A DNA stretch of 64,000 nt from Jacaranda mimosifolia (GCA_018894105.1 CM032129.1:31699468-31763467), one strand, 5' to 3'; shown: positions 36,488-49,001, counted from the first letter of the stretch. The notes: generated from the letters alone by a model not told the origin. A program made the numbers and translations.

Positions 36488-36553
36488 ATCAGCGTCCACG
36501 GAACTTTCTGAATTTCTCTGTCATCTTTTAACTTGCCGGGTTTTCCAGGGACC
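36488..36553 (+). promoter_or_regulatory. Conserved promoter block shared with protease copy 1
   Basis: GTCCACGGAACT followed by AACTTGCCGGGTTTTCCAGG. The second motif (36530-36551) extends to 22 bases identical to 2308-2287 upstream of the inverted paralogue. It sits about 50 bases upstream of the TATA box. Confidence 0.5.
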
Positions 36554-36600
36554 TTGTTAAACTCTCCATCAGATTCAAATAAACTCGATCAAATGAGTTC

Positions 36601-36608
36601 TATAAATA
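36601..36608 (+). promoter_or_regulatory. TATA box of protease copy 2
   Basis: TATAAATA, 109 bases upstream of the ATG at 36710. Confidence 0.75.
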
Positions 36609-36709
36609 CCTGATGCCTTATTTAAGCATTTCAGAGCATTACTTCATCAGATCACAAGAAATTTCAATACATTTGTGATATTCTATTCTTCAAAACTTAG
36701 CTAGCAACA

Positions 36710-37840
36710 ATGGCCTGGAAACCCTCCTGGAAGCTTGTTTTGGCTACAATAGTAGTTTTGCAAATGTGGGCTTTTTCTCAAGTCACGGCCCGCTCAGCGC
36801 CTGATGCATTAATGGTTGAGCAACATGAGCAATGGATGGCGCAATATGGACGAACTTACAAAGACGACGCAGAAAAGGCCAAGAGATTCAAAACATTCAA
36901 GGAAAATGTGGAGTATATTCATTCCTTCAACGAAGCTGGAGCTCGGCCTTACAAACTTGCCATAAACAAGTTTGCTGATTTGACAAACGAGGAATTTCAG
37001 GCATGTCGAAATGGATACAAAGTAGGAACTCATCCTAAGTCGTCCAAGGTTTCATCGTTTAGGTATGCAAATGTGACTTCCGTTCCAGACAGCAAGGATT
37101 GGAGAGAGAAGGGAGCTGTTACTGGTGTTAAGGACCAGGGCCAATGTGGTAAGCGAAAAATAATCCATCCAAATTTAAATTTAGTTTTTCTAGATAAATC
37201 TTGAGTTGTGAGTATGATCATCAGAGGGACTGATTGATTTCTTTTTGTAGGATGTTGCTGGGCATTTTCAGCTGTTGCAGCCACAGAAGGAATCCACCAG
37301 CTCACAACTGGGAACCTGATTTCTTTATCCGAACAAGAACTTGTAGACTGCGATACAAGTGAAGATCAAGGCTGTAATGGTGGTCTTATGGATAATGCCT
37401 TTGAGTTCATTATTGGTAATGGTGGCCTCACAACTGAATCCAATTACCCGTACGAGGGAGTTGATGGGACCTGCAATACTAAGAAGGAGTCCTCCCACGT
37501 TGCCCAGATTACAGGGCACGAGGATGTCCCTGCCAACAGTGAGTCTTCATTGCTCAAAGCTGTGGCTAATCAACCAGTATCCGTTGCCATTGATGCTAGT
37601 GGATCCGGCTTTCAGTTCTACTCGAGTGGGGTTTTCACGGGAGAGTGTGGAACCGAGCTGGATCATGGTGTGACCGCTGTTGGGTATGGAAAAACTAATG
37701 ATGGAACCAAGTATTGGCTGGTTAAGAATTCATGGGGAACCAGCTGGGGAGAGAGTGGATATATTAGAATGCAAAGGGATATTGGCGCTGCAGAAGGTCT
37801 CTGTGGCATTGCCATGCAAGCTTCTTATCCAACTGCTTAA
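36710..37840 (+). CDS. SAG12-like papain-family cysteine protease, copy 2
   Basis: Exons 36710-37148 and 37251-37840, joined in phase across a 102 bp intron; 342 residues. The signal peptide covers about residues 1-28. The propeptide has an ERFNIN-like helix ([14 protein letters not shown], then [16 protein letters not shown]) and [12 protein letters not shown]. Active-site motifs are DQGQC then GCCWAFSAV (nucleophile Cys149), [11 protein letters not shown] (His) and [11 protein letters not shown] (Asn); GCNGG is present. All are intact, so an active endopeptidase is expected, with a likely vacuolar or senescence-related role inferred from the family. The intron is strikingly similar to that of the inverted copy at 1002-2124, and exon 2 is nearly the same throughout. 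The 3' flanks are unrelated. Confidence 0.95.
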
Positions 37841-37921
37841 CATTGTTTCTGCATTACATGTATAATAAAATTTATGTAAATGATCATGTTAATAGATATC
37901 AAACATTTGAAGATGGATGGT

Positions 37922-38292
37922 TCTACTAAAAATACCTCTTCACCAACAGAAAAATCCATCACAAATTCAGAAATCTTTTAGAAAATATGATTTTGTGATA
38001 GATTTATTTTACAAATCCATTAGTATATATACTTTGTATTGATTAATTCCATAACGAAAATAAAGTGTCACATAATTAATTTTGTGAAGGAATTTTCGTC
38101 ATGGATTGAAATGTTATGTTTAGAGTTATGAAATTTATGACGAACCCTTCATATCAATATAGATTCTCTATATCCATCATAAGTGTCATTAATTACTAAT
38201 ATATATCAATCAAAAAATCATTGGTAATCCATCGCAACTATCTGCGAATTGCGACAAGACCTTATTTGTCACAAATAAATTTTCTTTTAGTG
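37922..38292. mobile_element. Possible CACTA-like MITE downstream of protease copy 2
   Basis: TACTAAAAATACC at the left and TTTTCTTTTAGTG at the right could be decayed CACTACAAGAAAA-type ends. The interior carries ATCACAAATTC and TTTGTCACAAATAA motifs in opposite orientation. Weak support. Confidence 0.3.
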
Positions 38293-38469
38293 AACAGATA
38301 TTTTCTTGTAATCAAATGTGTGCCTCAAATACTGTATTATTTGTTATAACATAATCCAGAGCAAGAAGAGAGACTAACAACTTGAGACAAAAACAAAGAA
38401 AAACATATTTTGGGAGTTCATAATCTCATGGACCATAGATTTAAACTAGATATAAGACTGATATTATAA

Positions 38470-38880
38470 TCACTGGCCAGCTGCAAAGGCCTCGACGGGG
38501 AAGGTCTTAGTGATGCCTGCAAGACTCTTGAAGTGAATCTTGCCAGTGGGTGGATCATTAAGAGTTATCTCACTAACCGGAGGCCAAAGCATAAGCTCTT
38601 TTGCCTTCACTCCTTTGAGCTTCTTGATCCGCTTCTTCTCAATATAGCCAGTTATACCAGTATCATAGCTCACAAGTTTGCTGATCATCTTGAAATTATG
38701 TTCAACTTTCTTCTTTTGCTGGATCCACATGTACCCTGTGCTCCTCACAAATCCCACTTCAATAACGTCAGCCAGAGGGAGAAGCCCTGCTGGCAACTCG
38801 AACTCTTCAAGAAGGGCTGTGGCCATCTTTAGCCCTTCTTCATGACCATTCTTGACAATTCCTCCTTCCTTTTCTGCCAT
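38470..38880 (-). CDS. DUF538 family protein
   Basis: A single-exon gene of 136 residues, the usual size for plant DUF538 proteins. Recognisable blocks are ATALLEEFELPAGLLPLADV, GFVRSTGYMWIQQKKKVEH, VSYDTGITGYIEKKRIKKL, KAKELMLWPPVSEI and KIHFKSLAGITKTFPVEAF. There is no signal peptide in this copy (it starts MAEKEGGIVKNG), so the protein is probably cytosolic. The biochemical role of the family is not established. A TATAAATT box at 38943-38936 lies about 56 bases upstream of the ATG, consistent with this start. Confidence 0.93.
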   Translation of the reverse strand: MAEKEGGIVKNGHEEGLKMATALLEEFELPAGLLPLADVIEVGFVRSTGYMWIQQKKKVEHNFKMISKLVSYDTGITGYIEKKRIKKLKGVKAKELMLWPPVSEITLNDPPTGKIHFKSLAGITKTFPVEAFAAGQ

Positions 38881-38935
38881 CGTTAGCTGGTTTTTTTATT
38901 TGCTTTTCTGGTGGGGTTTTGAGGTTTCTGCTCTG

Positions 38936-38943
38936 AAGAATTT
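38936..38943 (-). promoter_or_regulatory. TATA box of the DUF538 gene
   Basis: TATAAATT on the minus strand, about 56 bases upstream of the ATG at 38880. Confidence 0.65.
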
Positions 38944-39149
38944 ATACTGACCAAACGCCCAGCAAGAAACAAATGCATTGGAGAAACCAAGTGGTGAACT
39001 TTGCAATTGTCCACAAAAACTTGTACTTTAGTACAGTAATTTCATCATTTTCATCTTTATCTATGACAACGTTATCAATGGAATCAACCAAATAGAAACT
39101 TCCAAGCATATGTGGATAAAAATCACCATACTGGAAAGCCCTCGCCACT

Positions 39150-39760
39150 TAGGCTTGGCAATGGAGCGGGTTGAGGCGGATTTTCCTTAAATTCGAACCG
39201 CCCCACATTTAGAAAAATATTTTGAAATCCGCCCTGCATTAAATATATAAAACCCGCACCCACCCCGCCTTGATTCGCTTAATTCACAACAAGTTAATAA
39301 ACTTTCAAACAAAATAATAGCTTTGTTTTTATAGAAAAAAACAAAAATTAAGACATAAAACCCAAATAATGTTTATTTGGGTGTTGAGAAATGAGAGGAT
39401 GAGGTGGGTTTGTTTCCTTATAGAGTGAAGGCAGGCGGCGGGTGTCGATGTTAAAAATGAAGATAGAAAACTAAGTTTTAAGAATGAAGATAAAAGACAG
39501 GTGGCAAGTGTTGAAGAATAAAAAGTTCAAGAGTGTTGAATAAGGTTAAGTAAATTAAGTTTTATTTTACATTTTTAATAAATATATATATATACACACC
39601 CAGGGCGGGGCAGGACAGGACGGATTGGTCTTGAACCCGACCCCACCCCGACCAGCACAAAATTTTCATTAAAACACCCCATCCCATGCGGATTGGGTTT
39701 TTTACCCACCCCATCAGGGTGAGTCGGTACCCGCGGGATGGGTTTAAATTGCCAAGCCTA
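39150..39760. mobile_element. hAT-like MITE with 8 bp duplication
   Basis: Perfect 13 bp terminal inverted repeats: TAGGCTTGGCAAT at the left and ATTGCCAAGCCTA at the right. The subterminal DNA is G-rich or C-rich (GGAGCGGG; GGGCGGGGCAGG). Flanking 8-mers TCGCCACT (39142-39149) and TTGCCATT (39761-39768) match at 6 of 8, an aged hAT duplication. It lies between the DUF538 promoter and the hydrolase 3' end. It has the same style of ends as 51280-51846. Confidence 0.75.
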
Positions 39761-40424
39761 TTGCCATTCATGTCGATAATATAGAAAAGTTTTTATGAGT
39801 GAACAAGCTGAAATTTTTTCAAGTCCTATATCAGTCAATTTCCTCATCTAGTTGATGATTGATCTTCCACTTATTGTGCATATAGAACTTAAGGAAGAAT
39901 TAGGGTTTGTTTTGTTTTGATTATTTTTCCAACTATGATCATCCATTTAAACAAACTACTTTATCGCCAATAAACCATTTTTTTTTCCTTTTGACATGTA
40001 TTAATTGAACAAGGGAGCATTTTCACCAATTTGCTTATAGTGGTTTTCACTGTTTAACTATATTTTAACTGTTTTGTAGCGTTTGAATATAGTCTTAACG
40101 TTTTCAAAGATACCCTTAATTATGAGATATAATGTGATACATTTCTCGAGCTCTAAACCCAATCTTGGACGACTATGTAGATTTGCTACAAATAGTGATA
40201 CTTTTGAGTAGAAAAAATCTAAAATTGAGTAGAAAAAATCTAAAAATCAAAAGCAACATTCACTAGCTTTTGTAATATCTTTTTATACTTTTCACTATTA
40301 TTTTCAAATGTATGCATTATCAAATTTGTACTTTCAAGACTTCTGAATTGTTGAGAGGAGAAAGGTTGGAAGTCAAATTAAAACAAGGACAACAGAATTT
40401 TACATCGTACTTGTCATTGTAGAG
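39761..40424. other. 3' flank of the hydrolase gene
   Basis: AT-rich DNA including the likely 3' UTR of the minus-strand hydrolase. Nothing else recognised. Confidence 0.4.
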
Positions 40425-43400
40425 CTACAAACTAGCAGCAATGTATGTGGACGAGGAATCCTGTTGCTTCTCCTGTTGCTTTATGGTGTCTGCAACATGA
40501 GCAACCACTCCAGCTCCAGGTTTATGAAACCATTCATTTTTCACCTGTTATATCAAGACATGAGAATCGGGACAGCCAAGAATGAGCAGAGAGCATCATT
40601 AGATACGAGAAATTTGCAAGAACTTTACATGGATATTATTATGTGCAAAGAAGGGCCAAAATGCCGAGTGAAAGCTGACATCAACTTTCATCCATCCTAA
40701 TCGTTGTAAACCATGTATCATTTCCTCTGTTAAAAAGACAACAATCATAATCTGATGATATTAAAAGAGCCTGCAGCTTCAGTTAAGATAAATAAATAGT
40801 TAAATACCTTCCATAATCTCATGATATTCTACTGTATTCTGTATGCTAGGTTCGTTTTGGGCGGCCTCCTTTGCTTTAGCGGCTTCTGGAGGGAAATGGG
40901 GACGTTCAGACAGAACTGGCGGGCAGTACTCTACATCAACAACATGTTTGTAGCCATCCAAAGACCGAGTAGGAGGCTGCCAAGTTCATAATCACGAATC
41001 TCAGAAGAGTGAAGAATAGATTTTTACTAGTTTTTGCATATTTACATTGATAGGGAATCCTCAGAATAGTTCCTTCTTCCTTTGCAATCTAATAGAGCAG
41101 TCTTGAGAGAGTGAGCAAAAATATTTAGCTACCTTAAAGAGTTCCTTTTCTCTTCGTACGGATGATGTGCGCCAACCAACCATATCTGGGTCCGTCAAGA
41201 GTTTCAACAATCAATGCAACAGAGAAGATATAATTCCAAATATTAACTAAGATTCATTTTGTGTGATGAGGATACGGTCATAAGAGACATTAGCATAAAG
41301 AACCCGACATCTGAAAGCGCCAAGTGCGGATCTGTAAAACAATCCACCAACAGTAAACTTCAAATAAAGCAAATGAAACCAGTTGTTTTTAGCACATGTA
41401 ACATATTAAATATACTCACATAAATTTTCCTTCTTCACAATCAGAAGCCATTCTTAATAAGAGGGGAGGTCTATTGGGCCTGCCATCCATGAGGAAGAGT
41501 TGACTGCCGGTCCGGCCAGTAAAAACAGGGGCAAGTGGAGCAGCAAGTTTCTCTAAGAAAGGTACACCTAGAAGGAATGGAAGCTGAAACATTGAAGAAA
41601 ATTAACTGTCTGGAGATCAGATTTCAAACCACAACTAATCACAGTTAACTGTCAGTGGCTTTTACAACTTTAGTCCACAATAAATAAATACATTGTTCAA
41701 GAAGTTTCATAATGAGGCAGGCATGATAAGACAACAGGGTCATTCAATCAGAAACAACCGAAAATGAATTTACTATCAGCGTATACAAATAATTAAAAAC
41801 TAGATACTGATGCATATACAAAAAAATTATAAAAGCTGTTACTTATTTGTGATTCCATGAAAAGGTACATGATCGAAATATGGATTATATCAGTATAGGC
41901 AAAATGTACCTGCTTATTTCCTCTCACCCCAAGATGAGGCGTTGCTAGTGTAATAAAATTAATCGCTTCCAACCCAGCAATCAAACCTTTATTTGAAGAA
42001 GACAAGGTTTTGATTTTTGCAGCAGGAAAGCCAGCTAGATCATCAGACTGACGAGAAGAGACATTGGGAGTATATAGAACAGCGAGTGCATATCTTGCAA
42101 ATAATCCACCAAGAGAATGGGCCAGAAAGGATATCTTCTTTAGGCTCTCTGTCTTCTTCACAACCTGTATGACCTGTTCATTGCAAAAATTGCATAAAAA
42201 ATAACACATTCCACAAAGCTACCTTGACACATTCATGGGTTGAGGAAAAATTCAAGAAGGGACCATACAACATAGTATATTATAAGCAAAAAAAGACTCA
42301 TAGTCCAGGGATATGAAATGGTTTCTCAAACAAAGCCAGATATCCATGATTCACTGCACTAAGCTACACGGAACATATAATCAGACATCCAGAAAGACCC
42401 TCCCAACAACTTACTTCATCTGCCAATCGTTTTCCAGCACCGTCAATTCCCGTGAAAGTCTTAGTGTACGTATTCGATGAACTTGCTGCACATAATAAGC
42501 AAGTTAATAAATACTTGCACTGCTCAATTGTTACCAAAACAACACGTTTTATAAAAACAATCTATCAGTAAAGTGCAAAGAAGTAGTCCAAAAATCACAT
42601 CCATTAAAAGTTTGTTTCTATTAACTTTAAACAGATGCCATTCTTTTCCATCTTTTGCATAAAACAAGTAAACATTTTTTCAAGGACAATCTCCAATGCC
42701 AAGCCACTCAACAAATCCATCCTCCATTGAATGTTTGTACCCTTAGGCGCCTATACCCATTACTTACTATTTACATATCTTGTGCGCCAAATGTTAATCT
42801 CATAAAGTTTTACAGTATTACTGTCCATCCCAACCATAAAATTCTTAAACACTCCCCAAGACAAGCATGTATGCCTCTAGTTATCATGTCAATATTGCAA
42901 AAATGGACATGTATCAATATTCTCATATGTTTCCCTTTTCTGCTATAGATATGAGTTTCCAATGTGAAAATTCCCTAAGGGTATATCAGGAACAAAACAA
43001 AAATGTTTAGTTAAGTAAGATTTCTTGGAAAACATTTATAAGGGAAAAAAGGATGTTGATGGATTTAACAAAAAACCAGATGGATCTTTTGCCGACTTTC
43101 TTCCCTGTTATCAAAGAGAAAGGAAGACGAGGGACGCCATCAACATCTACTTCTGATCAAACAAGCATTTGCGCCACCAACCCCTCAGCCCCAAAACATC
43201 CCCATGAAACTCATTCTTTCCAAAATTGATCATGAAAGTTAGATATGTCATGACTGGTTCGTCCAAGTAGTGCCACTGTCGGTTACTATTTAATCCACAA
43301 AATCTGGAATCGTTTTTCAGTCCATAATAAAATTTTGAAAATGTCACTTTCATGCAACAAAAAATAATTAAAACAGTAGGATAATTGGAGCTCATCTAAG

Positions 43401-46400
43401 TCTAGTGAACATAATATTTTGACAATGCATAAGCAACATACCGTATATCAGAAACCTTTTTCCTAATCTTCTCTTCAATTCTGCTTCAAAATATGTCCAA
43501 TCACTCGGGCTGCAATACTTGAAAACGTCAGTCAAGGTCATTAACAGCAATATGAATCTCAAGGATAATGAGAATGAAGTACCTATTATTTTATTATGAG
43601 TTATTCAAATCCAAATTTGAACCACAAGATTGTAAGAAAATAAGATGAGATAGCCTTGGATTAGAAGATTAGTATCGTTATCATGAAAGAGTATCCCTTA
43701 GGGTTTCTATGAATATATGAAAGGGCAAAAAGTCAGCGCATCTGTCCATACTCTTCTGCTCTCCTTGTGTTCCATATCTTAGATACTATCCACTTAACTC
43801 ATTAAAAATTTTATCATATACACTACGAATACCTCCCATGTGGTTTTTACATCATTCATGGTTGCAAAAATAGTCAGAGCCATGTAGAAAGCCCAGCCCC
43901 TTACTTCTCCTTGTTTCTCTAAATTCATGTAGAGCAACATTATCTCCAAGAAATGGTCATATCTAGGCTATTGGAGGAAATTATGGAAAAAGTTTTTAGG
44001 CAAGTGACTTAATGTTGTGTGTTTGTCTAGTTTAGTGTATATAAACTAACTAGTTCTTTTACCAATGTTTTGAATTAAATAATAAAACAAATGTAAGTTT
44101 GCACCCTGCAAGTTATTACTTGAAGAAGAGTACATCTGCAACAATGAATTCTTTTGAACCCAAATTAAATTCACTTTCTTCCCTCACATCTCAAACATTC
44201 TCAATATTGCTTAAAAAATCTCCATCTCCTAAGTATCATCTATTTCAAGTTAAATACTTGAATGTAGACAGCAAGGTCTTGGTGTGGATACTCCTCTCCT
44301 CAATTTTTAAATACTTCCTTGAACAAGATAATAAAGCATGCCCTGAAAAGACAAATTCCTCTATAGAGAAAAGAAGAATTCTTAAAGCAAGAGAAGCTAC
44401 AAGAATATAAACTTTTCTGCTAAGAAGCTATGAGGAATACATTTACTATTTACCCTACAGGTGGGAAAAGCCTCATTAGTTGCACGAATTACTCAAGTTG
44501 GTGATAACATTATCAGCTAATATTAACTGCAACCATGCAAATGACACTTTAATAGAATTGTATTTTTCACTCTCCCAAACTTCAACTTGACGTACAAAAA
44601 CCCAAAAGTCCTCAGACTCTAAAAATTCAACCGTGCATAACGAGTCTCCACAAATCAATAAAACACATGCAGCCGCAATGCATTACCAAGTGGCTGATAG
44701 AATCCATAATGCCATGACTCTCAAATATTCTCAGAGACACAGATAAACTTTATTCCCCCAGAGAGAGGCTAATTAAAGTCATTTGTACCAAATTTCTCAA
44801 CTATCTTAGGGCAAAAACTAAAAATACTTCTCTCAAAATCATGGGTTGCAGATTATGGACAAACTATGCCTTACAGATAGAAATTTGACAGCTAAACTTC
44901 TGAATTTAGCACACTTACACAAAGAGATGTAAAAATGATAAAATAGAATAGAGAATTCCATCCATTCAATGTCAAAGCTCATTTTCCGGAGTTATATCAC
45001 AACTAATATATTAATAGTATAGGCTTCAACAAGTGAAGTCCATTCCAAAAAACCAAATCATTCTAGGACATTTTTCCTTCTAATAAGCATAGTACACCCA
45101 TATGAGAATGGGGAAAAAAAAGTTGAAAAATAAAAAGGAAAAATAAAGGAAAAGAGTTAGGCCTCTAATGAAGTGAAAGACATGGAAAGGCATGTATAGT
45201 CTCCTCCCACAATAGTCATCATCTACTTTCCGTTATATCTCTATTCTATTCCGCATGGCACCTATTCTTCATTCAAAAACACAAACAATCATACCACTAA
45301 ATTGGAGGTCCACTTTAACTGGTTTACGGATTGGGTAAAGAATCTCACTTCCATATTTAATGTACAAGATTATGCACACCTTGCCAAAATGCCGTGAACA
45401 AGAACAAGAAGATGATCGGGTTTATCCTCCATATTGACAATGCCCCTTGGTGATGCAGGATTTCCCTGAGATATAGTCATGGCTTGAGCTCTAAGGTTTT
45501 GATGCTTCCAAATATTCTTTATGCCTGCAAGGTCAACCTCAGGGTGAAGAATATACATATGTGCTTTCAAGCGGCAAAGATACTGCATCCTAAATCAAAG
45601 ACAGTTGCGGAGCTATAAAGTAGTAACATATATATTGGAATCCTGTTGCAAAAACAGACGTGTAGCTATCGAATAACAAAAATAGTGAATCCTAAAGCAA
45701 CAAAAATAGATTTTGACCTTACTGGTTGCTAAACATTCATATACCTGAGTGATGTAGTACATCATCACTATTGTGACAATTTGTGGTGGTATTCAATTTG
45801 ACTGATGGATGAAGTTTCACAAAGGGTTGACATTACAACAGATTGATAAAGGAGGATTTGAAGGTGAAAGTCTTGGATTGATTGGGTGCAAGACAATCCA
45901 TCCAACACCGTCGGATTAGAGGGGGTCACTGGTGAAAAAACCACTAGCTCCCTGCAATGCAATGGGCATCAATGGACCAAGTGTAATACACCCAGTTTTC
46001 CATAGAATGACCTGACTTCAACCAACTTCAGGGCAAATTATTTCGAAATACTTGTTAAGGCATAAGGCTGTGTATATTAGTTTAGCATATGAGAGCATGT
46101 TCAAGAGCTAAATCTTGCCAGGATTGTCCAGAGATTGCTAAGGCTATTTAATGGTGACTATGTAATAGAGATGGGTAAAGGAGAATCAAGCAAGACAATA
46201 GTTGCAGAACATTCGACAGAGAAAAAAGAGGGAAAGACGCAAGCATTGCAGAGAACACCCGCCCCCCCCTAACATTACCAAATACAAATGGCACTCAAAT
46301 TTATAAAAGAGAGAAAATCTTAACATCCATCAAGGACAACTTCGCGCAGAGGAATATCTAGCTTATAATAAGATCTAAAATCTTTGAATTTCAACTCCCA

Positions 46401-47057
46401 AAATCTCTCAAGTTTCTCATCATTGAGACAAAAAATGACAATTCCAAGGAAGATATCAAATATCAAGATTCCTTTTTTCCCTCTTTGGAAAGAAAGAATA
46501 ATTGCAGATGGCATAGACAGTTAAGATAATTGACAGTTGGCATAGTAATTTCAAGAATTCAAAACATACTCTGATCAATTCTTGATTTTCCCTCAACATA
46601 GTACTTAAAATTCTGAAATTAATGATCCCACAACCAAACTACGAGCTAAACAGCGTGAATAAATGGTCTATCTGCATCACCAAATGCCCAAAAACTCAAG
46701 ATTCTCCTCCACAATTATTGCAAGAATATGAAACTTTCAGCCATAGTTCTTGTCGACACAAAATAGAAGCTGCAAAACACAATTACCCGAAAACAATACA
46801 AAATAAATAAATAAATAAATAAAACGGAAAAATTAGTGAAACCCGTTAATGGGGGCCGAATAGTTACCGGAAAAAGCTGTGAGATTCCAGGTATGCCCAC
46901 GGCAATGGTACCAAGTATTAGGATAGGAAGAATAAGGGGAAGGGGAGCAAGAATTTGCAGAATACGACGTGGGATTGTTGTTGTTACAACAATTCGTGTC
47001 CCGATGGCCAAGAATTCGAGCGGAGTAACAATAAAACAAAGGCGCGGGAGACGCCAT
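40425..47057 (-). CDS. Alpha/beta-hydrolase, ROG1/DUF676 putative serine esterase
   Basis: Eleven exons on the minus strand: 47057-46868, 45524-45380, 43509-43442, 42485-42415, 42173-41910, 41583-41420, 41331-41276, 41185-41133, 40976-40808, 40726-40629, 40544-40425. All introns are GT-AG and phases agree, giving 465 residues. The hydrolase core starts at DHLLVLVHGILASPSDW (residues 100-116). The nucleophile is Ser178 in FLAHSLGGLFARYA. LATPHLGVRGNKQ and the block YANVSYDHMVGWRTSS, whose His is a likely catalytic residue, are typical. It closely resembles what I recall of Arabidopsis AT1G29120. Family members are putative lipases or esterases; the substrate is unknown. The first 63 residues are Ser/Asn/Tyr-rich, Arg-poor and not conserved, so exon 1 is the least certain part. 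A TATAAATAG lies only 15 bases upstream of the ATG, unusually close. Confidence 0.92.
43510..45379 (-). other. Large intron 2 of the hydrolase gene
   Basis: A 1.87 kb AT-rich intron between the exon ending in HGILA and the exon beginning SDWTYF. No nested gene or bounded repeat recognised; open frames here (for example 44099-44410 plus) resemble no family. Confidence 0.5.
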
Positions 47058-47111
47058 TTGTACTTGGAATGCTATTTATAGCAGTCGTATAAACTAAGGC
47101 AGCAGACTCTA

Positions 47112-47128
47112 GAGAGAGAGAGAGAGAG
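47112..47128. repeat. (GA)n microsatellite upstream of the hydrolase
   Basis: About eight GA units some 55 bases upstream of the hydrolase ATG; (CT)n on the sense strand, as often found in plant 5' leaders and promoters. Confidence 0.7.
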
Positions 47129-47272
47129 GCTAATGGTAATGGAGCAAGATTTCGGCAGAGTGTCAGAAAATTGATATATCTCTAACCTCCATACCATCTT
47201 GTTATCCTCTGACACTGTGCGTTGTACCCATTACCCATGCCTGCATCCATTCTTCCCATTGGAGGAAAAGCC

Positions 47273-47327
47273 AAAAAAAAAAAAAAAAAGAAAAGAAAAA
47301 GAAAAAAACACACACACACACACACAA
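47273..47327. repeat. Poly-A/(CA)n microsatellite
   Basis: An A-rich tract with interspersed G followed by about ten CA units, upstream of the hydrolase gene. Confidence 0.8.
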
Positions 47328-49001
47328 AGATTCTTATTTTGTTATATTAATCATAAGTGACATGTAGTTTGGAGATAAATATTTTGATGCTTATGTGTAA
47401 TGGAATGTTCCAAACTAAAAATATGTTTAATTTTATTTTCGTAATAAAAATATCTACGATATTTTAGTAATAAAATTTTATTTTTTAAAATATGTTTATA
47501 TTAAAATGATATTTTTTTATAAGTTGTGTTCTATAATTTTTTATGTAACTTTGTTTTTTATAGTATTGCATTAAATTTCTATATTATTGTATTTTATTAT
47601 CATATTAATAAAAATAACTAAAAAGTACATATATATTAAAATGATATTGGAAATATTGTGAGAATTCCTTCGCCGATCAATTCGCGAAAGAAGCCGCCAC
47701 CCCAACCCAAAATATTTAAGGAACAAAATAGGTTAGTCGAATGATGATTATTAATTAAAAATCATAAAATTTTCCTATTTTTTTAAGAAAAAAATTTGAA
47801 TCGATATTCAAGAATTTAGGATTACGATACTGAATTAATCATGTCATATTCAAAAAAAAAAAAAAGAATTGAATAAAAAACATGCTTCGAGAATGTCCAA
47901 ATACTCAATGTTACAATGCTAATATAACCATGCCATATTCTTAAAAAACACTCAAATAATATCCTTTCAACAGACACAAAGACAAATAGATAATATTTAG
48001 GGACACGAATGAATTTTCTATAAAATTTGGCAAAATAACTTATACATTTGAAAGGGCGGATGTCTTTTGATAAAAGGATTTTTAAGCTCCCCACCCCTCC
48101 AACCACCACATTCTTTGTTCATAAATTAAATAATATTTCTAAATAAGCATTGAATTATATATAGATATGTATAATAATAAATAAAATCTTTTGATACTAT
48201 TTAGCGATAAGATAATACTGTGAAGGAAACAATGTACTTAATTTTGGTTTTGAAGATCAAAAATGATCCCCTAAAAGCAGGGATGGAGCCAGAATTTTTG
48301 TTTATGGAGGCGAAATTCTGAATTATAAAAAATATAATTTTTTTTATTATACATATATACAAAAAAATATAATGGGGTAAAAGACATATTTTCAATAAGA
48401 GGAGAAATAAGTTTATAATTTGCTGGTGACAAAAGTGTAATATTTTAAAATTTTTAATATAAAAAATAATATTTTAATATTTTAAGGGGCGACGGCTGGC
48501 ACCCTTGCTCTGCCTCTGCCTAAAAGAACCACTGCACATAATAACATAAGCTCAACTGACATTAGTATTAAAGGCTTTTAAAAAATGATTAAAATTAAAA
48601 ACTTGGTCCTAATATAATATTATGCCTAAAATTAATTAATGTAATTTGAATTAAAAATTTATTGTTATCACAATTTTTAAACATTGTCAAAAACTTCTAT
48701 TTAAAAACAATAAAATTTTATTTTAAAACATCTCAAATACAAGATAATAAAATGTATAGCACATCTAATATCATATAAAATTTCAAAATCCTCCCTATAT
48801 TTTTAATTTATATTTTACTTTCATTTAAGTATAATGCAAAAATTGAATATAATTATTAATAAATGCCATGTGGAATAGAACTAACTCCTCAAAAATTCAA
48901 AAGAAAATATTTCTTCAAAGTTTGAAGATTGAAACTCATGGTGTAGCGTAGAAGTTGGAGATCAAGTTGGGAAGTACCCCACAAAAATAACTGACTGCTG
49001 A
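47328..49001. other. Intergenic AT-rich DNA
   Basis: A divergent promoter region between the hydrolase (minus) and the Ole e 1-like gene (plus). Nothing bounded was recognised. Confidence 0.4.

Noticed and set aside
47273..47327. Possible CRISPR-like or regulatory repeat array
   Set aside because: It is a simple poly-A/(CA)n microsatellite.
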